Shown: positions 51,801 through 59,610 of the stretch, piece by piece
Layout: each line of letters starts with the position of its first letter
Numbering within the stretch: the first letter of the stretch is position 1
NCBI GenBank assembly: GCA_949825025.1
Contig: OX463778.1
Location: 42,386,646 to 42,450,645, forward strand
Direction of reading: 5' to 3'
DNA from: Siphlonurus alternatus
Taxonomy: Eukaryota > Arthropoda > Insecta > Ephemeroptera > Siphlonuridae
DNA length: 64,000 nucleotides
Translations under genes and position numbers: made by a program
The notes under the pieces: generated by a model
The model's database searches: none
The model's input: only the letters and a program-made list of their open reading frames with translations
What the model was told of the DNA's origin: nothing

Positions 51801-53343
51801 TGCTGCACTTGGGTCTTCCTCAGCAATGGTCTCTGCTGCTGTAGTCACAGCTGCAGTATCCCTCATGTCAATGCCAGAATCGTAGATGCTTGCCACTTTG
51901 TCCTCCACTTTAGCATTCTCCTCTGACTCTAGATGAGCAGTTGGAGTCACCAGATCACGCTCAAAGGCCTTAGGGAAGGCATCTCCTTCTCTGGGAATGA
52001 CTGAAAGTTCTCCAGTTGTAGTACTGCTTTCAGGGTTGGCTTGGTCACAGGAGAACAGACTGGTCTCTTCATTCTCTGGGGAGTTTGATGAGGATGTGTG
52101 GTGTGCGAGCTCGGGGAAGCATTCATCCTTAGCAGGCGAGGTTTCTGAAGCAGCTGCTGCGGTGCTAGGCTCAGCCTCGGCCTCACCAGTCACCTCCGCA
52201 GAGAGTAGTGGTGCCTGGCAGGTGTCTTCTTCCTCAGTCATGCGGTCCAAGGATGAGGGGTGGTAGATCACAGGCTTTGGTAGGTCCGTCCTAGACAAAG
52301 ATAACAAGTACTTTAGTATCAGGGAAGGCTATGTCGAAGTTTGAGCATATTGTAATAATGACAAATAGAATACATATATAAAACAAATACATATGAAAAT
52401 ATGAGAAGTTCAAACAAAATGCTAACCAACAAAGAAAAGTATGAGTATGACAAAAAGAAAATTAACAACTTTTATCAATTTTATGTATTATTCCTATATT
52501 TGTGTTGCAGTTAGTAGTAATTAAGTTTCTTATATGTATTTTAATTCTAATCTTTTCACCAAGTGATATACTGTATACATGAAACTGACATTCCTTTGTA
52601 TGAGTTTTCCACATAAACTCTTGGGGTTTACACATATGTATTTTATGTAATATATATTATATGTCTTATAAATGTCGAATTCTGTAAACAAATTAAAAAT
52701 AATAATATTAATAATCATATTTTACTTTCAATTTCTTTGGAGACAAGGAGATTTTTTTTAACTATATATTGATAAAGTTAGCAGATAATATATCTTTATT
52801 CATATTCATTTTTATTGCTTATTATTTAAAAGCATCCTTTTAGCTAACATAAATTTATAACAATTTCTATCTCGGTAAAATTTTATAATGCTGAAATAAA
52901 TAGAATCCCACATTTAAAAAAGCGATATGACCTACCTTGGTGCATCAGGCATGTGCCTGACACGCATATGAGCAATGTCATGGTAGATGGCTGCATTCAC
53001 CACAAACTCCATGGGGGCAATGACTCCATAGGACTCTGGTCCATGCTCTATCACCAGAGGGTCAGACACATTGGGGTCGAACATGACGGCGTTAGGGGTC
53101 ACCAGCAGCACGCCTCCAACCACTCCCTGCAAACATAAACGCCAATCAGCAAACATGCCACAATTGTTAACAAAGGTGGTGAGAGCACTTGCCTGTAAAA
53201 AAATAACGTAGCAAAACACTTGCATTTCTATTATCAATCCAAAAAATAAATTATTGTAAAAATGAATGGAGCATAAAAATATAAGCAAATGAGAAGAGTC
53301 AAAACTCGTTAAAAAAAATACCTCTAAAACTTTCAATGTTATA

Positions 53344-53389
<46 letters not shown>

Positions 53390-56300
53390 TGAACAAAAAT
53401 AAGAGGTAGCATAAATTTTTTCTACTCAATTATTTTATTTATTTATTTTTAATTTTAGATTGACTGATCATTGAAAAAGTGATAATACAAATTGAACCAT
53501 CAATAAAAGTAACTAGACAATACTGTATTAAACAGAATCAAATCATAACAATGGACAATCTGCATCTGACTTTTTATTTTTACATATTTGGATAGAGGAC
53601 AGCTCTGAATTGTCAAGTTTTTTCCCAGATATTTCCCTCCATTAAAAATCCCGTACAGAAAACAACAACAATAGTTTCCTGATAAAGCGAGTTAGTTGTT
53701 TTTGAGCAACTTTGATAAAACAAGCCAGTAATTTTTTGTCGGAACACCATTGAAATGCTTTTTTCATAAATTTAAAATACATATAATGTTGTATCTATAT
53801 GATACATTTATTGCAGATTATGAATGAACTTACCAAAATGTTTTTAATTATGTTTTTTTTTCTCCACTCCAATAGAGAGTGGGTAGAAAGGAAGGGGGCA
53901 GAATCAAAAATGAAAAAAATTCTATCGCTCAGCTGTATTTCTTTGACATTTTCTATTTTGTAACACTCTTGTCTCACCTGCCCATCGGTAATGTGCCTGA
54001 CGTTAATGCGCAGGAACCTCTCTGGCACAGTTCCCTTGGGTTTGCGACCTGTGGGGAAGGGACCCACAGCACTCTCTGCTGTCAGCAGGCCCTCTCCAGA
54101 TGGTGTACGTGCTCGACCACCAGGTGGCAGCGGAGAGGCAGGGCGCAGCATATCCAGCATGTCTGAAAGAATTAGCATATTAACGATCTAATATTTCTGT
54201 TATGAATTTTATGCAAGTTTAATAGAAAAGGTTCCGGTTTAGCCTTAACTGGGTATGTGCACATACTAAAATGATCTACTATAATATAGTCAGCAACATA
54301 TTATCAGCTAGAATATCAGTTGTTTATATCTCTTCTTAGGTTGCAATTATTGCAAAGAAAGTGCAGATAAACAGCTTGCATTCTATGGCACAAAAGGTGT
54401 CAAATTCTGGGATAAACACAAACGCATGCGCTGTTGATTAAAATATTTACTATTTTAATGTTGCAAATTACATAATCTTATTTTCCATGGAAGTGGAAAC
54501 AATCTAGAAAAATATAAAAAAAAAAAAAAAAAAAAACGAATTTTTACATCAAACGTAAAACTTAATTTCAAATACAAATTTATCAATGAACTGTAATTTT
54601 TTTCGTAAACTGCAGTCATCGAACTTTTGTAACCACTCCCTCTTTTTTTATTTCGCTTGCTCCATTTGTATTTGTAACAACACTACTAACAACATAATAG
54701 CAATTTTATTTTGCAGGGACAGTGAATAATAATACAAAAAATTAAAAAACTAAGCTACACGCTTTATTTTCTTCAAGTTGAAATTGAATTCTGAGATAAC
54801 GTAAAAATATTGGAAAATAAATAGGTCGAATAGGAGTTTGCAAAAGGTGAAAAAAAAAACAAGAGTAACTTTTTTGCTGTGTGATAGTAAATTTCAGTAA
54901 TGGAAAGTTAGGTAGTGTGCTCTAGAGTTGGGTGGGTGGAGAAAGGGTGGGAGGACGTGTCTTGTTTGTGATGAAATGATGAACTGGCAGGAGCAGGCAG
55001 GCAGGCGGAAGGGGGACCGGGAAGCTCTAGGCGCCGCCAGCAAAAACACGACGTCAAGTCAACAAAAGTTGGGGAGCGCCGCTGCTACCGCCGAGCTGCT
55101 TGCGAGCGAACTTTGTGATCGAGCTCTACCGTGTTTATACCTCGTCCCGCGGCGCACTATAAGTTCGCGATCTGGTGAGACACCTAAGCAAAACTGACAC
55201 TCGCTACTTGCTGCTCACTTTCAGCTCTGCTGATATCTACTCGAGCATTAACGGGATTACACACAGCGACAAAGTTCTATACTACTAAGATAAGAATAAA
55301 AGTAATAAAAAAAGTTAAGATTTACACTTTGGACACACGAACTTTCGATTTTCTCCAGCAATCTCCACTGTCTCGTTGTTACAAAAATTTTTAGATCAAT
55401 CAGTGGAGAATAAATAATAATTTACCAAAATTACCAAAAAATAGCTAAAAAGTAAAAATATTGGACATAATATCGCTCTCAAGTGTCTTATGAATTAAAT
55501 AGTGAATTCTATATATATATATATATGGGAAGAAGAGGGTGGTAAATTTTTTTACACATATCTCGTCATTGTAAAACTTGCATATAGTGGGATATCATGA
55601 CGCGAGAGGGTTTCACTTGTAGACGTCAACGTGAAAGAGGGTGAAGGCCACTTGTTACCTCTCTCTTGGTCCGCAGCGCCGTCCGCCAAGCTGTAATACG
55701 GAAGATCTGTGGCGCCAGCGGCTGTGGTGGTGCCTGGCGCCAAGGTGTCGTCTGTTGCGGAGTCGGAGGTGCGGCGTTGTTGCGGCTGTTCCGAGTTACC
55801 GGGATCCGAGGTACCGCCGGGTGGGGGTCGGCCGGCCGCGCGCTCCGCAGGGATATACAACACCTGACCCGGGAACAGCGGCATGCGCTGCGGTAGCCGA
55901 TTCAGCTTGGCCAACTCAGAGGGCGTCGTGTCGAAGCGAGCTGCCACTGAGGTCAGAGTATCGTTCGCCTCCACCTATACACAACAGGGCGGTCAGTCAG
56001 CTACCCCAGCGAGAACCTCTCTCAACAATCCCACGCTACTAATACCTAAAACAACAGTCTAGTCTTCAATTGTGACTCAAGGACATTACGAATGTGGGAG
56101 AGAGAGAGGGAGAGAGAAATACGCGTGTACTTTTTGTCACAGGAAATGAGACAACTCACGATTGCATAAATTTTTTCTGTGACATGCATAAAACGACCAT
56201 ATACTACTAGCAGGATAGCGTGACAATGTCAACCGAGTTATTTGTCTGACAAGACAGCAGGAAGAAATAATGAGGGGGGGGGGGGGGTAAAATATTGGAG

Positions 56301-59257
56301 GTGTTAGAGGCACTTGTAGTGACCTTAAAATGTCAATTACATTACATTAAATTTTTAAAAATAATAGTATCATCGCAAATATAGCTAAAAATATGGTCAG
56401 TGACAGCTTATGGAGAAGGTGAAAAAAATGGATTGAACAGTTCCATTATCACCTGCATGCACTACAAAATACCCGTCTTGGGCCCGACCGCTAGATTTTA
56501 AATATAGAAAAAAAGCGAATACTCGGTCCACTTTGATCCGTAATTACTGGGGTCGATATTTTTATTTTTTGCTCCATTATATTGCTGGCAAAAACATTTC
56601 TTTGCACCATTACTAAACTAAAAGGCTAAAAGGCAAAACATTATGTACACTGTTGTGCTTGAAAGAATGAATCTGCAGTTATAATAAATTATATTATATA
56701 TATTATTAATATTGTTATATTATAGCATATAAAAAATATGTAAGAGTGAGAAATATATGATAACAAGAATTCTTTCATAAACACGCAAAAAAACTATTGA
56801 TTATATTGATCTATTTAATGTAGATTGCGATGTTGCAATGTATCACATGCACCATGAAGATAAAACGATTTGGTTTTTTGGATTAGATAAAGTTCACACG
56901 ATCCTTCTCTCCTCTTGACGTTTGGGTGAAAAAAAAAAAAAAAAAACATGAGCTATTGCAAACGTAAACGATTAGCATGCATGCAACTTTTGACCTCATG
57001 AGACACATGAACCCTGCTTCAGTCCAGGTAAACACCATATGTTGTGTGCACGTGTACAGTACGAGTTTGCGTGACGTACGGTGTGGCAAGCCAAACATTA
57101 ATACCTACATATATATTATATAATTATGATCTATAAAGATTAATTAATTCAATATATAAACAATAAACAACAAAGAAAGGTTGATGATAATATGTTAAAA
57201 AAAAGTAACACCGCATGCAGCCGTCTCACTTAAAAGACAAAAATAAAATTAGGTGTTGAATTCATATTTTTAGATCATCCATTTGATAAAATATAAAATT
57301 ATAGCATAAAATTAAAATTATACTGCGCACATTTTTATAATATACCTTTGGAGGCTTTAAGCACGGTTCTACTGTCAAGGACATGTACATAATACGTAGT
57401 ACGTGCAAGGTATAAAAATTTATGTATAGAAACTCGTACATAAAAGTCCCCCAGAAAATTATGACATTTTAAGTGCAATGACTATAAAGAATGTTTTCTT
57501 TTTTTATCTAATACGATAAACAACTTGGAGACAGACCTCTTGAATCAACGTGAGATATGAGTAAAAAAAAAAGGAAAAAAAAAAAACAAAAACAAAACAC
57601 GTCGGTACTTAGCCGTGATTGCAACACACGACAGCTAGCTTATCTGCATGATAGTCGGTTTTTAAAATATTTTCTGCAAAATTGTAATCATATCATGTTA
57701 AATGCATGCTATATTAATTTTATCTGTATTTAGAACTCTGTTTCCTCACTATAAATTTGTTATGTTGAAATTGTTATATACTTTTACGTCTTGAAGGTAT
57801 AATACAGTTGTATATAATGATTTTAATGATATAAGTCAACGAAAAATGAAATAAGATGCAGTTGCTAATATTTAGTGATACTAATTCAATACAGAACATT
57901 TTAAAGAAAATAATTGGGCATTATCAGCGAGAATGTTATAAAAAAAAAAATCATAAAAAATGTAATGTAAAATTGTTAAGTTCTAACGTTCTAACAAAAA
58001 TGAAAATTTTTATACCTTGCACTTATAATGTAACCAGCTCAGGTAACATCTCAAAGCCAGCAAAAGTTAGTAGTTGTCAACTTACCGTGTAGGGAACGGT
58101 GTTAAGGGGCTGTGCGGTCTTATTGGGTACCACCTTGCCCCCCGGCCCCGCCTCCTTGCCGCCATCAGCGCCATCTGAAACATGCCACAAAAAAGAGGTC
58201 ATACAGGTCACGGGTCACCAACAGAATCAACTACCCGACAGATATCCAGGAAAACTCTCAAGATGGTAATAAACGCTTTAACGTTTAAACCAAGAAGCTT
58301 ATAGGTATATTATTTCTTAAATTTGTCAGTAATTATGATTGTAATTATTATTCTTAATTTAAATATTATACTTGTTAATAATATGTGCAACTTCCGGAAC
58401 ATTGGATTACGACTTTCTTTGTACTCTTTGTAGAGAATACTCAAACTTTTGTCTGAGCTTTAATTAGTATAATATATGGAGGCTTTTTAATAATTTTAAA
58501 TAAAATAATTATATAATAATAGTTGTACCTATAAATTATGTTTATTGAAAATATTGAAATAGTGGATAAGAGAAGGGATCAAGGGGATCACTGCGAAGTT
58601 TGTTATTTGCATGAACGTAAATAGTACGTTTAGTTAAAACTTCAGAAGAAAATTATTAATTTCAAATTAAACTTGTTAATTGCGATATAATATGGCAAAC
58701 AAGGTTGTTGTTTTTTCCTTGCTCTTTTTTTTTCTCATATATATTTGTAGTCTCTAGTTTTGCGTATTATAATTAGCGTAATAGTGTCAAGCAATTTTAA
58801 ACATTGCACATATTATACAGCGTTCGTAGTACAGAGAGTATATAAAAGCTAGTTGAATCGTTTAATTAAGAATATCAATAATTATATTTATATTATTTTA
58901 TATAATTATGAATACATTTTTTTTTTACAGAATATTTACAATTTAAGAGACTGGACGATACCCCCCATGCAAGCAACTGCTTTTTATCGCCATCACACAG
59001 ATAGATTTGAACATTTTGAACCCCGAAAACACCTTTTTGCCAGCACTGTTTGCAGCACAAGCTATCACACGCTTACTTCGAGTGGGCGTGTCTGATAACC
59101 TGCACGCGGTGTCACCTGCGAGTCCAGCTGTTCCCGCAGTGTGTCCAGGCACGAGATACCATACAATGAAGTCACCCTCGGTACCAGATTCCCAAATGTG
59201 TACTTCACCGTTGCTATCCTCCACCATCCAGTATTCCTCAAGATCCACCTCGGACAT
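27985..59257 (-). CDS. OXR1: OXR1/mustard-type TLDc protein, whole gene (spliced)
   Basis: Long-form coding exons (high to low): 59257-59077 (or to 59116), 58174-58086, 55974-55659, 54162-53978, 53126-52936, 52290-51666, 51235-51072, 49746-49591, 46926-46784, microexons 46199-46170 and 45500-45483, 45375-45213, 43802-43589, optional 43300-43220, 30711-30418, 28943-28669, 28120-27985. All junctions follow GT-AG and keep frame; without the optional cassette the protein is about 1,059 (or 1,046) residues. Domain order is LysM, GRAM-like, acidic/Ser-rich linker, conserved linker block (DPPLYLRLRMGKP, EYWFSVPRNR), TLDc. TLDc proteins of the OXR1/NCOA7 group are known to bind V-ATPase subunits, regulate its assembly and protect cells from oxidative damage; fly mustard is the orthologue. 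OXR1 and NCOA7 are vertebrate duplicates, so the symbol means the family, not one paralogue. Exon 1 is the least certain part. Confidence 0.93.
28121..28668 (-). other. Last OXR1 intron
   Basis: 548 nt of AT-rich sequence with no other recognised feature. Confidence 0.85.
28669..28943 (-). CDS. OXR1: OXR1 TLDc exon 2 with a Pro/Ser-rich insertion
   Basis: TTATAG acceptor, GA|GTGAGT donor. It encodes VFGALTSCALKMSDHFYGTG and ESFLFRF, then a low-complexity insert of about 38 residues starting TPPATPESPCNGSQPSSPTK, then LQVFDWTGDNIYFIKGNNES and LAIGSG. The flanking parts align with human VFGALASEPLKVSDGFYGTG and FKWTGDNMFFIKG. The insert has no counterpart in the human protein, where only a few residues (CPEFEV) connect the two strands. 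Confidence 0.96.
28944..30417 (-). other. OXR1 intron between TLDc exons 1 and 2
   Basis: A 1.47-kb AT-rich intron containing a (AAAT)n microsatellite of about 69 bp at 29394-29462 and an AACAT repeat near 29.51 kb. Nothing else was recognised. Confidence 0.8.
29394..29462. repeat. (AAAT)n microsatellite
   Basis: About 17 tandem AAAT units without interruption. Confidence 0.97.
30418..30711 (-). CDS. OXR1: OXR1 TLDc exon 1
   Basis: TGTGCAG acceptor, AAC|GTGAGT donor; 98 codons, phase 0 at both ends, so it can be joined to several upstream exons. It encodes VLSMSEELRRALYAAGGSGT, then LPELVGSTEILTETHRARLV, RHLPARAEGYPWSLVFSTSQ and HGFSLNSMFRKMAKVESPIL. This is the N-terminal half of TLDc, matching LTKHLPPRTIGYPWTLVYGT and KHGTSLKTLYRTM of human OXR1. 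Confidence 0.97.
32357..32660. mobile_element. Foldback element, family 3 copy 2
   Basis: AATGGAGTATCGACCTCAAT and its inverse at the ends of a 304-bp near-perfect palindrome. The arms include AAAGTTATGCTATCCTGATT and CCGGGAAGTATTTTTAAAAA. The centre contains two TGACGTCA words (32488 and 32522). Both strands carry a TTATTGCAG word that looks like a splice acceptor. Confidence 0.85.
33753..34116. mobile_element. TTAA-flanked palindromic MITE, family 1 copy 3
   Basis: Ends GGGTAAGGTAACACGAAACA and the inverse of GGGTCAGATAACACGAAACA, both continuing into GCTGATCGACG or similar, with TTAA on both sides (33749-33752 and 34117-34120). The terminal consensus (GGGTAAGRTAAC...CAGCTGATC) is shared with 6213-6594. 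The interior sequence is different, so it is a subfamily. Confidence 0.85.
34622..34860 (-). repeat. GC-rich SINE-like block in the intron
   Basis: An abrupt GC-rich segment with simple ends. On the minus strand it contains GGGTTAGAACACGGGGCAAC, which resembles a degenerate tRNA-type B box. No gene product is evident. A SINE origin is my inference, and it would need other genomic copies to confirm. Confidence 0.3.
37659..37787 (-). CDS. OXR1: OXR1 alternative first exon A (TLDc-only form)
   Basis: ATG at 37787 gives MPVAEMPQTEETVVPQTGGT, FIKMSKLPSVLSKFTRYLKR and RSK, followed by AAG|GTAGGA in phase 0. Joined to the exon at 30711 this makes a TLDc protein of about 277 residues. The basic SKFTRYLKRRSK stretch just before TLDc could be an interaction or localisation signal. 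A TCAGTA initiator-like word lies 20-25 bases upstream of the ATG (37809-37804). The GC-rich DNA at 37.86-38.00 kb is a likely promoter. Confidence 0.8.
38783..38830 (-). CDS. OXR1: OXR1 alternative first exon B (TLDc-only form)
   Basis: ATG at 38830 encoding MAASSMRSLADNIASL, ending in a CTC|GTAAGT donor in phase 0, which fits the phase-0 TLDc exon at 30711. The spliced product would be about 250 residues, essentially the TLDc domain alone. Upstream DNA (to about 38.92 kb) is GC-richer than the intron and includes initiator-like TCAGT words on the minus strand. The SLADNIASL segment could form a short amphipathic helix. Confidence 0.75.
38831..43219 (-). other. Large OXR1 intron, 5' part
   Basis: AT-rich intron sequence between the optional cassette and the first TLDc-only start exon. 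A GC-richer block at 39738-39985 has an open frame on the plus strand but no recognisable product. Other visible items are an AAAT microsatellite near 42.84 kb, T and A runs at 40.93 and 40.99 kb, and a TGACGTCA at 40777-40784. No further exon was recognised. Confidence 0.55.
43220..43300 (-). CDS. OXR1: Possible OXR1 cassette exon (27 codons)
   Basis: An 81-nt interval between a GTCAG acceptor and a GAG|GTGGGC donor, phase 0 at both ends, encoding VLKAPYVKFYTLLKTQTLSS and ECEAPPE. It lies between two phase-0 exons, so inclusion is frame-neutral and would give SWE-VLKAPY...PPE-VLSM. The GC content and residue mix look coding. The acceptor lacks a good pyrimidine tract and the donor is mediocre. 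It could instead belong to an untranslated alternative first exon: the adjoining GCC/GCT-repeat DNA at 43.10-43.20 kb is promoter-like. Confidence 0.4.
43589..43802 (-). CDS. OXR1: OXR1 exon 13 (linker before TLDc)
   Basis: TGTACAG acceptor, GAG|GTGAGT donor. It encodes VDDLYRFLQLWVPHLYGDLE, EMDPAERGFELVDSDTELWA and a Ser/Gly-rich tail ending GEIGELTRESWE. DLYRFLQLWVPHLYG aligns with human HLYAFFIQWSPEIYA. The terminal SWE joined to VLSM of the TLDc exon recreates the WEV motif of the human protein (REWEVVSV). Confidence 0.96.
44039..44164. mobile_element. Short MITE, family 5 copy 1
   Basis: Ends GTCGCCTCAGAACGCAAATC and a decayed inverse (GATTTGCATTCTGAGGTGGT), with inner AACTACAAAAAAAT arms. 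About 126 bp. Confidence 0.8.
44842..44979. mobile_element. Short MITE, family 5 copy 2
   Basis: GTCGCCTCAGAATGCAAATC and its exact inverse at the right end, with AACTACAAAAAAATTTGATG inner arms; 138 bp. The arms carry the octamer word ATGCAAAT. The flanks share only ATAT, so the target duplication is uncertain. Confidence 0.85.
45213..45375 (-). CDS. OXR1: OXR1 exon 12 (DPPLYLRLRMGKP block)
   Basis: TTTGTCTTCAG acceptor, CAG|GTGAGT donor. It encodes LIPRPARPCEDPPLYLRLRM, GKPINKRIPKSTPIMSYGKK and KMRPEYWFSVPRN. This is the conserved central block of OXR1/NCOA7 proteins (human FLCLRVGKPM and HEYWFAVPQER). When both microexons are skipped the join reads FVSFDKLIPRPA, like the fly protein as I recall it. 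Confidence 0.96.
45483..45500 (-). CDS. OXR1: OXR1 microexon 2 (18 nt)
   Basis: Eighteen nucleotides (GACCTGCTTCGTACTTAG) between a CACACTAG acceptor and a strong GTAAGTTT donor. Upstream lies a perfect TACTAAC branch-point word followed by a pyrimidine-rich stretch. In phase after microexon 1 it reads GPASYL, then joins exon 12 through a split Glu. Only 107 nt of intron separate it from exon 12. Confidence 0.72.
   Translation of the reverse strand, partial: DLLRT
46170..46199 (-). CDS. OXR1: OXR1 microexon 1 (30 nt)
   Basis: TTTCGTTTGTAG acceptor (pyrimidine-rich), 30 nt, GTAGGT donor. With the A from exon 9 it encodes TLKSPLLETF, ending in phase 1. Its length is a multiple of three, so it can be included or skipped. 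The surrounding introns are 584 and 669 nt of AT-rich sequence with nothing else recognised. Confidence 0.72.
46784..46926 (-). CDS. OXR1: OXR1 exon 9 (conserved linker block, part 1)
   Basis: Acceptor GTTTACAG, donor GACA|GTGAGT (phase 1). It encodes RSSMDVTRRHHQETAVHRAS, then IAGPGPKLDYRSMVSVDDMP and ELFVSFD. The trailing A can be completed by microexon 1, microexon 2 or exon 12, all in frame. The YRSMVSVDDMPELF stretch resembles the segment in fly mustard just before the DPPLYLRLRMGKP block. Confidence 0.92.
46927..49590 (-). other. OXR1 intron 8
   Basis: A 2.7-kb AT-rich intron carrying the TTAA-flanked foldback element at 47408-48196. The rest, including 48.2-49.5 kb, shows no exon or other structure that I could support. 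Confidence 0.7.
47408..48196. mobile_element. TTAA-flanked foldback element, family 4 (789 bp)
   Basis: Left end ACCAGAGCGTACTTGAGTAG and right end inverse of ACAGAGCGAACTTGAGTAGA, with TTAA on both sides (47404-47407 and 48197-48200). Similarity extends about 70 bases into each arm. The interior has two TGACGTCA palindromes (47702 and 47862) and a GCGCATGCGC word near 47.91 kb resembling an NRF1 site. Confidence 0.75.
49591..49746 (-). CDS. OXR1: OXR1 exon 8 (linker)
   Basis: Acceptor CGCACACAG, donor GG|GTGAGT. It encodes SPLSLVDLGSTLFVKEPSSS and PLLLMQAGPSSDPSAPRAIF, ending FEFPPSSDSMKAG. It joins exon 7 through a split Ser (FSKVFSSSPLSL) and exon 9 through a split Gly. No domain was recognised. 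The short hydrophobic pieces in a Ser/Pro background look like linear motifs in a disordered linker. Confidence 0.88.
49747..51071 (-). other. OXR1 intron 7 with hairpin elements
   Basis: It contains the perfect 52-bp-stem hairpin at 50293-50474 and a decayed relative at about 50498-50790 (AAGGCCTT...AAGGCCTTGCTGGTATAATC). A run of T occupies 50948-50970. No exon was seen. Confidence 0.7.
50293..50474. mobile_element. Perfect foldback element, 52-bp arms
   Basis: The left arm (50293-50344) and right arm (50423-50474) are exact reverse complements over 52 bases, by my alignment, around a 78-base loop. The arms contain AGGATAGGAATAACCAGCAA and GGCCTTACCGATC. No target-site duplication was found. 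Transcribed within the OXR1 pre-mRNA it would form a long perfect duplex. Confidence 0.85.
51072..51235 (-). CDS. OXR1: OXR1 exon 7 (conserved LSYPLTWMEG segment)
   Basis: Acceptor CCACAG, donor AG|GTGAGA. It encodes VFKRLSYPLTWMEGLGGDKE and a Ser-rich tail ending HHSSVFSKVFS with a split Ser codon. The RLSYPLTWMEG stretch is more conserved-looking than its surroundings and probably a short functional motif of arthropod OXR1 proteins; its partner is unknown to me. Confidence 0.9.
51666..52290 (-). CDS. OXR1: OXR1 exon 6 (acidic Ser/Thr-rich linker)
   Basis: TTTGTCTAG acceptor, AAG|GTGAAT donor (weak at positions +5 and +6). 208 codons rich in Glu, Ser, Thr and Ala, starting TDLPKPVIYHPSSLD and containing KVASIYDSGIDMRD and RKKASSVSFCSELEKEA. 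It is predicted to be disordered, as the corresponding linker is in vertebrate OXR1. RKKASS has the form of a basophilic kinase site. The intron on its 3' side (51236-51665) is plain AT-rich sequence, as is the one on its 5' side (52291-52935). Confidence 0.92.
52936..53126 (-). CDS. OXR1: OXR1 exon 5 (GRAM-like domain body)
   Basis: TTTGCAG acceptor, phase 0, and GTAGGT donor. It encodes GVVGGVLLVTPNAVMFDPNV, SDPLVIEHGPESYGVIAPME and FVVNAAIYHDIAHMRVRHMP. This matches the GVLLVTPNNIMFDPHKNDPL region of human OXR1, including the SYG-PME turn. The intron upstream (53127-53977) holds a run of 38 A on the plus strand near 53.35-53.39 kb and nothing else recognisable. Confidence 0.96.
53978..54162 (-). 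CDS. OXR1: OXR1 exon 4 (start of GRAM-like domain)
   Basis: TTCTTTCAG acceptor, CAG|GTGAGA donor. It encodes MLDMLRPASPLPPGGRARTP, a Gly/Ser linker, then RKPKGTVPERFLRINVRHIT and DGQ. The last 25 residues begin the GRAM/PH-like domain of OXR1 (human FLKINCKYITSGKG at the same place). The exon begins with AC then ATG in frame, so a transcript starting in the preceding intron could initiate here. Confidence 0.93.
54163..55658 (-). other. OXR1 intron 3 with GC-rich island
   Basis: The island at about 54930-55260 is CpG-rich in an AT-rich intron and carries initiator-like TCAGTT on the minus strand at 55197-55192. It may be an internal promoter for a LysM-less form (see findings). The remainder is A/T-rich with an oligo-A run near 54.52 kb; no other exon was recognised. 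Confidence 0.45.
55659..55974 (-). CDS. OXR1: OXR1 exon 3 (LysM domain)
   Basis: Acceptor TGTATAG at 55975, donor GTAACA after 55659; 105 codons plus one base. Residues 1-44 form most of a LysM fold: VEANDTLTSVAARFDTTPSE, then LAKLNRL and PGQVLYIPAE, close to the human OXR1 LysM. In animal OXR1 proteins this LysM is intracellular, and its ligand is not established. The rest is a Gly/Pro/Thr-rich linker ending LPYYSLADGAADQER and a split Asp codon. Confidence 0.95.
55975..58085 (-). other. OXR1 intron 2 (interrupts the LysM domain)
   Basis: A 2.1-kb AT-rich intron between YT and VEANDTL of the LysM domain. It has a run of 14 G at 56274-56287, A-rich runs near 56.93 and 57.57 kb, and GA-rich DNA near 56.10 kb. 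No exon was recognised. Confidence 0.75.
58086..58174 (-). CDS. OXR1: OXR1 exon 2 (Gly-rich linker and start of LysM)
   Basis: TTTCAG acceptor at 58175 and GTAAGT donor after 58086. It encodes GADGGKEAGPGGKVVPNKTA and QPLNTVPYT, starting in phase 1 and ending in phase 0. The final VPYT joins VEANDTL of exon 3 to give the YTVEANDTL opening of the LysM domain (human OXR1 has YTVESRDSL). An ATG at the exon's first base is in another frame and is not a usable start. Confidence 0.85.
58175..59076 (-). other. OXR1 intron 1
   Basis: About 0.9 kb of AT-rich sequence with no recognised feature; its 5' boundary depends on which exon 1 donor is used. Confidence 0.55.
59077..59257 (-). CDS. OXR1: OXR1 exon 1 candidate (N-terminus)
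   Basis: From the ATG at 59257 the frame starts MSEVDLEEYWMVEDSNGEVH and continues with IWESGTEGDFIVWYLVPGHT. The frame is open upstream to a TGA near 59.33 kb without another ATG, which supports this start. Two donors, both phase 1, can join exon 2: GAA|GTAAGC at 59077 (60 codons plus one base) or CAG|GTGACA at 59116 (47 codons plus one base). The join gives Asn or Asp before GADGGKEAG. The acidic N-terminus is not a domain I recognise. The link to exon 2 rests on phase and position, so another upstream start exon could replace it. Confidence 0.55.
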
Positions 59258-59399
59258 CTCGATGAAATCACGATCAACGCATTTGGTATTACAAATCAGC
59301 TGATCTTTGGGGAAAACCCTCTCACTCGATCAGCTGTTGAACGATGCACGAACGTAATAACAATAAATTAGTTTTAAAACTTAAAAACAACAAAAACAA

Positions 59400-59610
59400 T
59401 GTGCCTTTATTTAGGTTCAATATGCGCATTTGCATTTATGAGTTAACACGCCTGGCCACGCTTGTATTGCGAGAGTTAGCTGCTCGCTAGCTCACTTTCG
59501 TCGAATCACGTGCTTGGCACTCTCGCGATGCACGGCCGCGACGTGCGGTGGCCGGTGGGAGGTGCAGCAGCTGAACGACGTGCCATCTATTATCGTTTAT
59601 GAGTAACAGG
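59400..59610 (-). promoter_or_regulatory. Candidate promoter region of the long OXR1 form
   Basis: A GC-rich, CpG-containing patch 150-350 bp upstream of the exon 1 ATG in otherwise AT-rich DNA. It includes an E-box CACGTG at 59507-59512 and a GTTCAGC initiator-like word near 59.57 kb on the minus strand. No TATA box was seen at a suitable distance. Confidence 0.4.

Noticed and set aside
51850..51900. YDSGIDMRD as a beta-TrCP phosphodegron
   Set aside because: The canonical DSGxxS needs Ser at the sixth position; here it is Met.
51997..52266. Plus-strand and out-of-frame open frames across 51.9-52.3 kb
   Set aside because: Shadows of the 208-codon OXR1 linker exon, which alone continues in frame through both splice sites.
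53349..53387. Run of 38 A as a retroposed poly(A) tail
   Set aside because: No processed gene or SINE body lies next to it and no target duplication was found; treated as a simple homopolymer.
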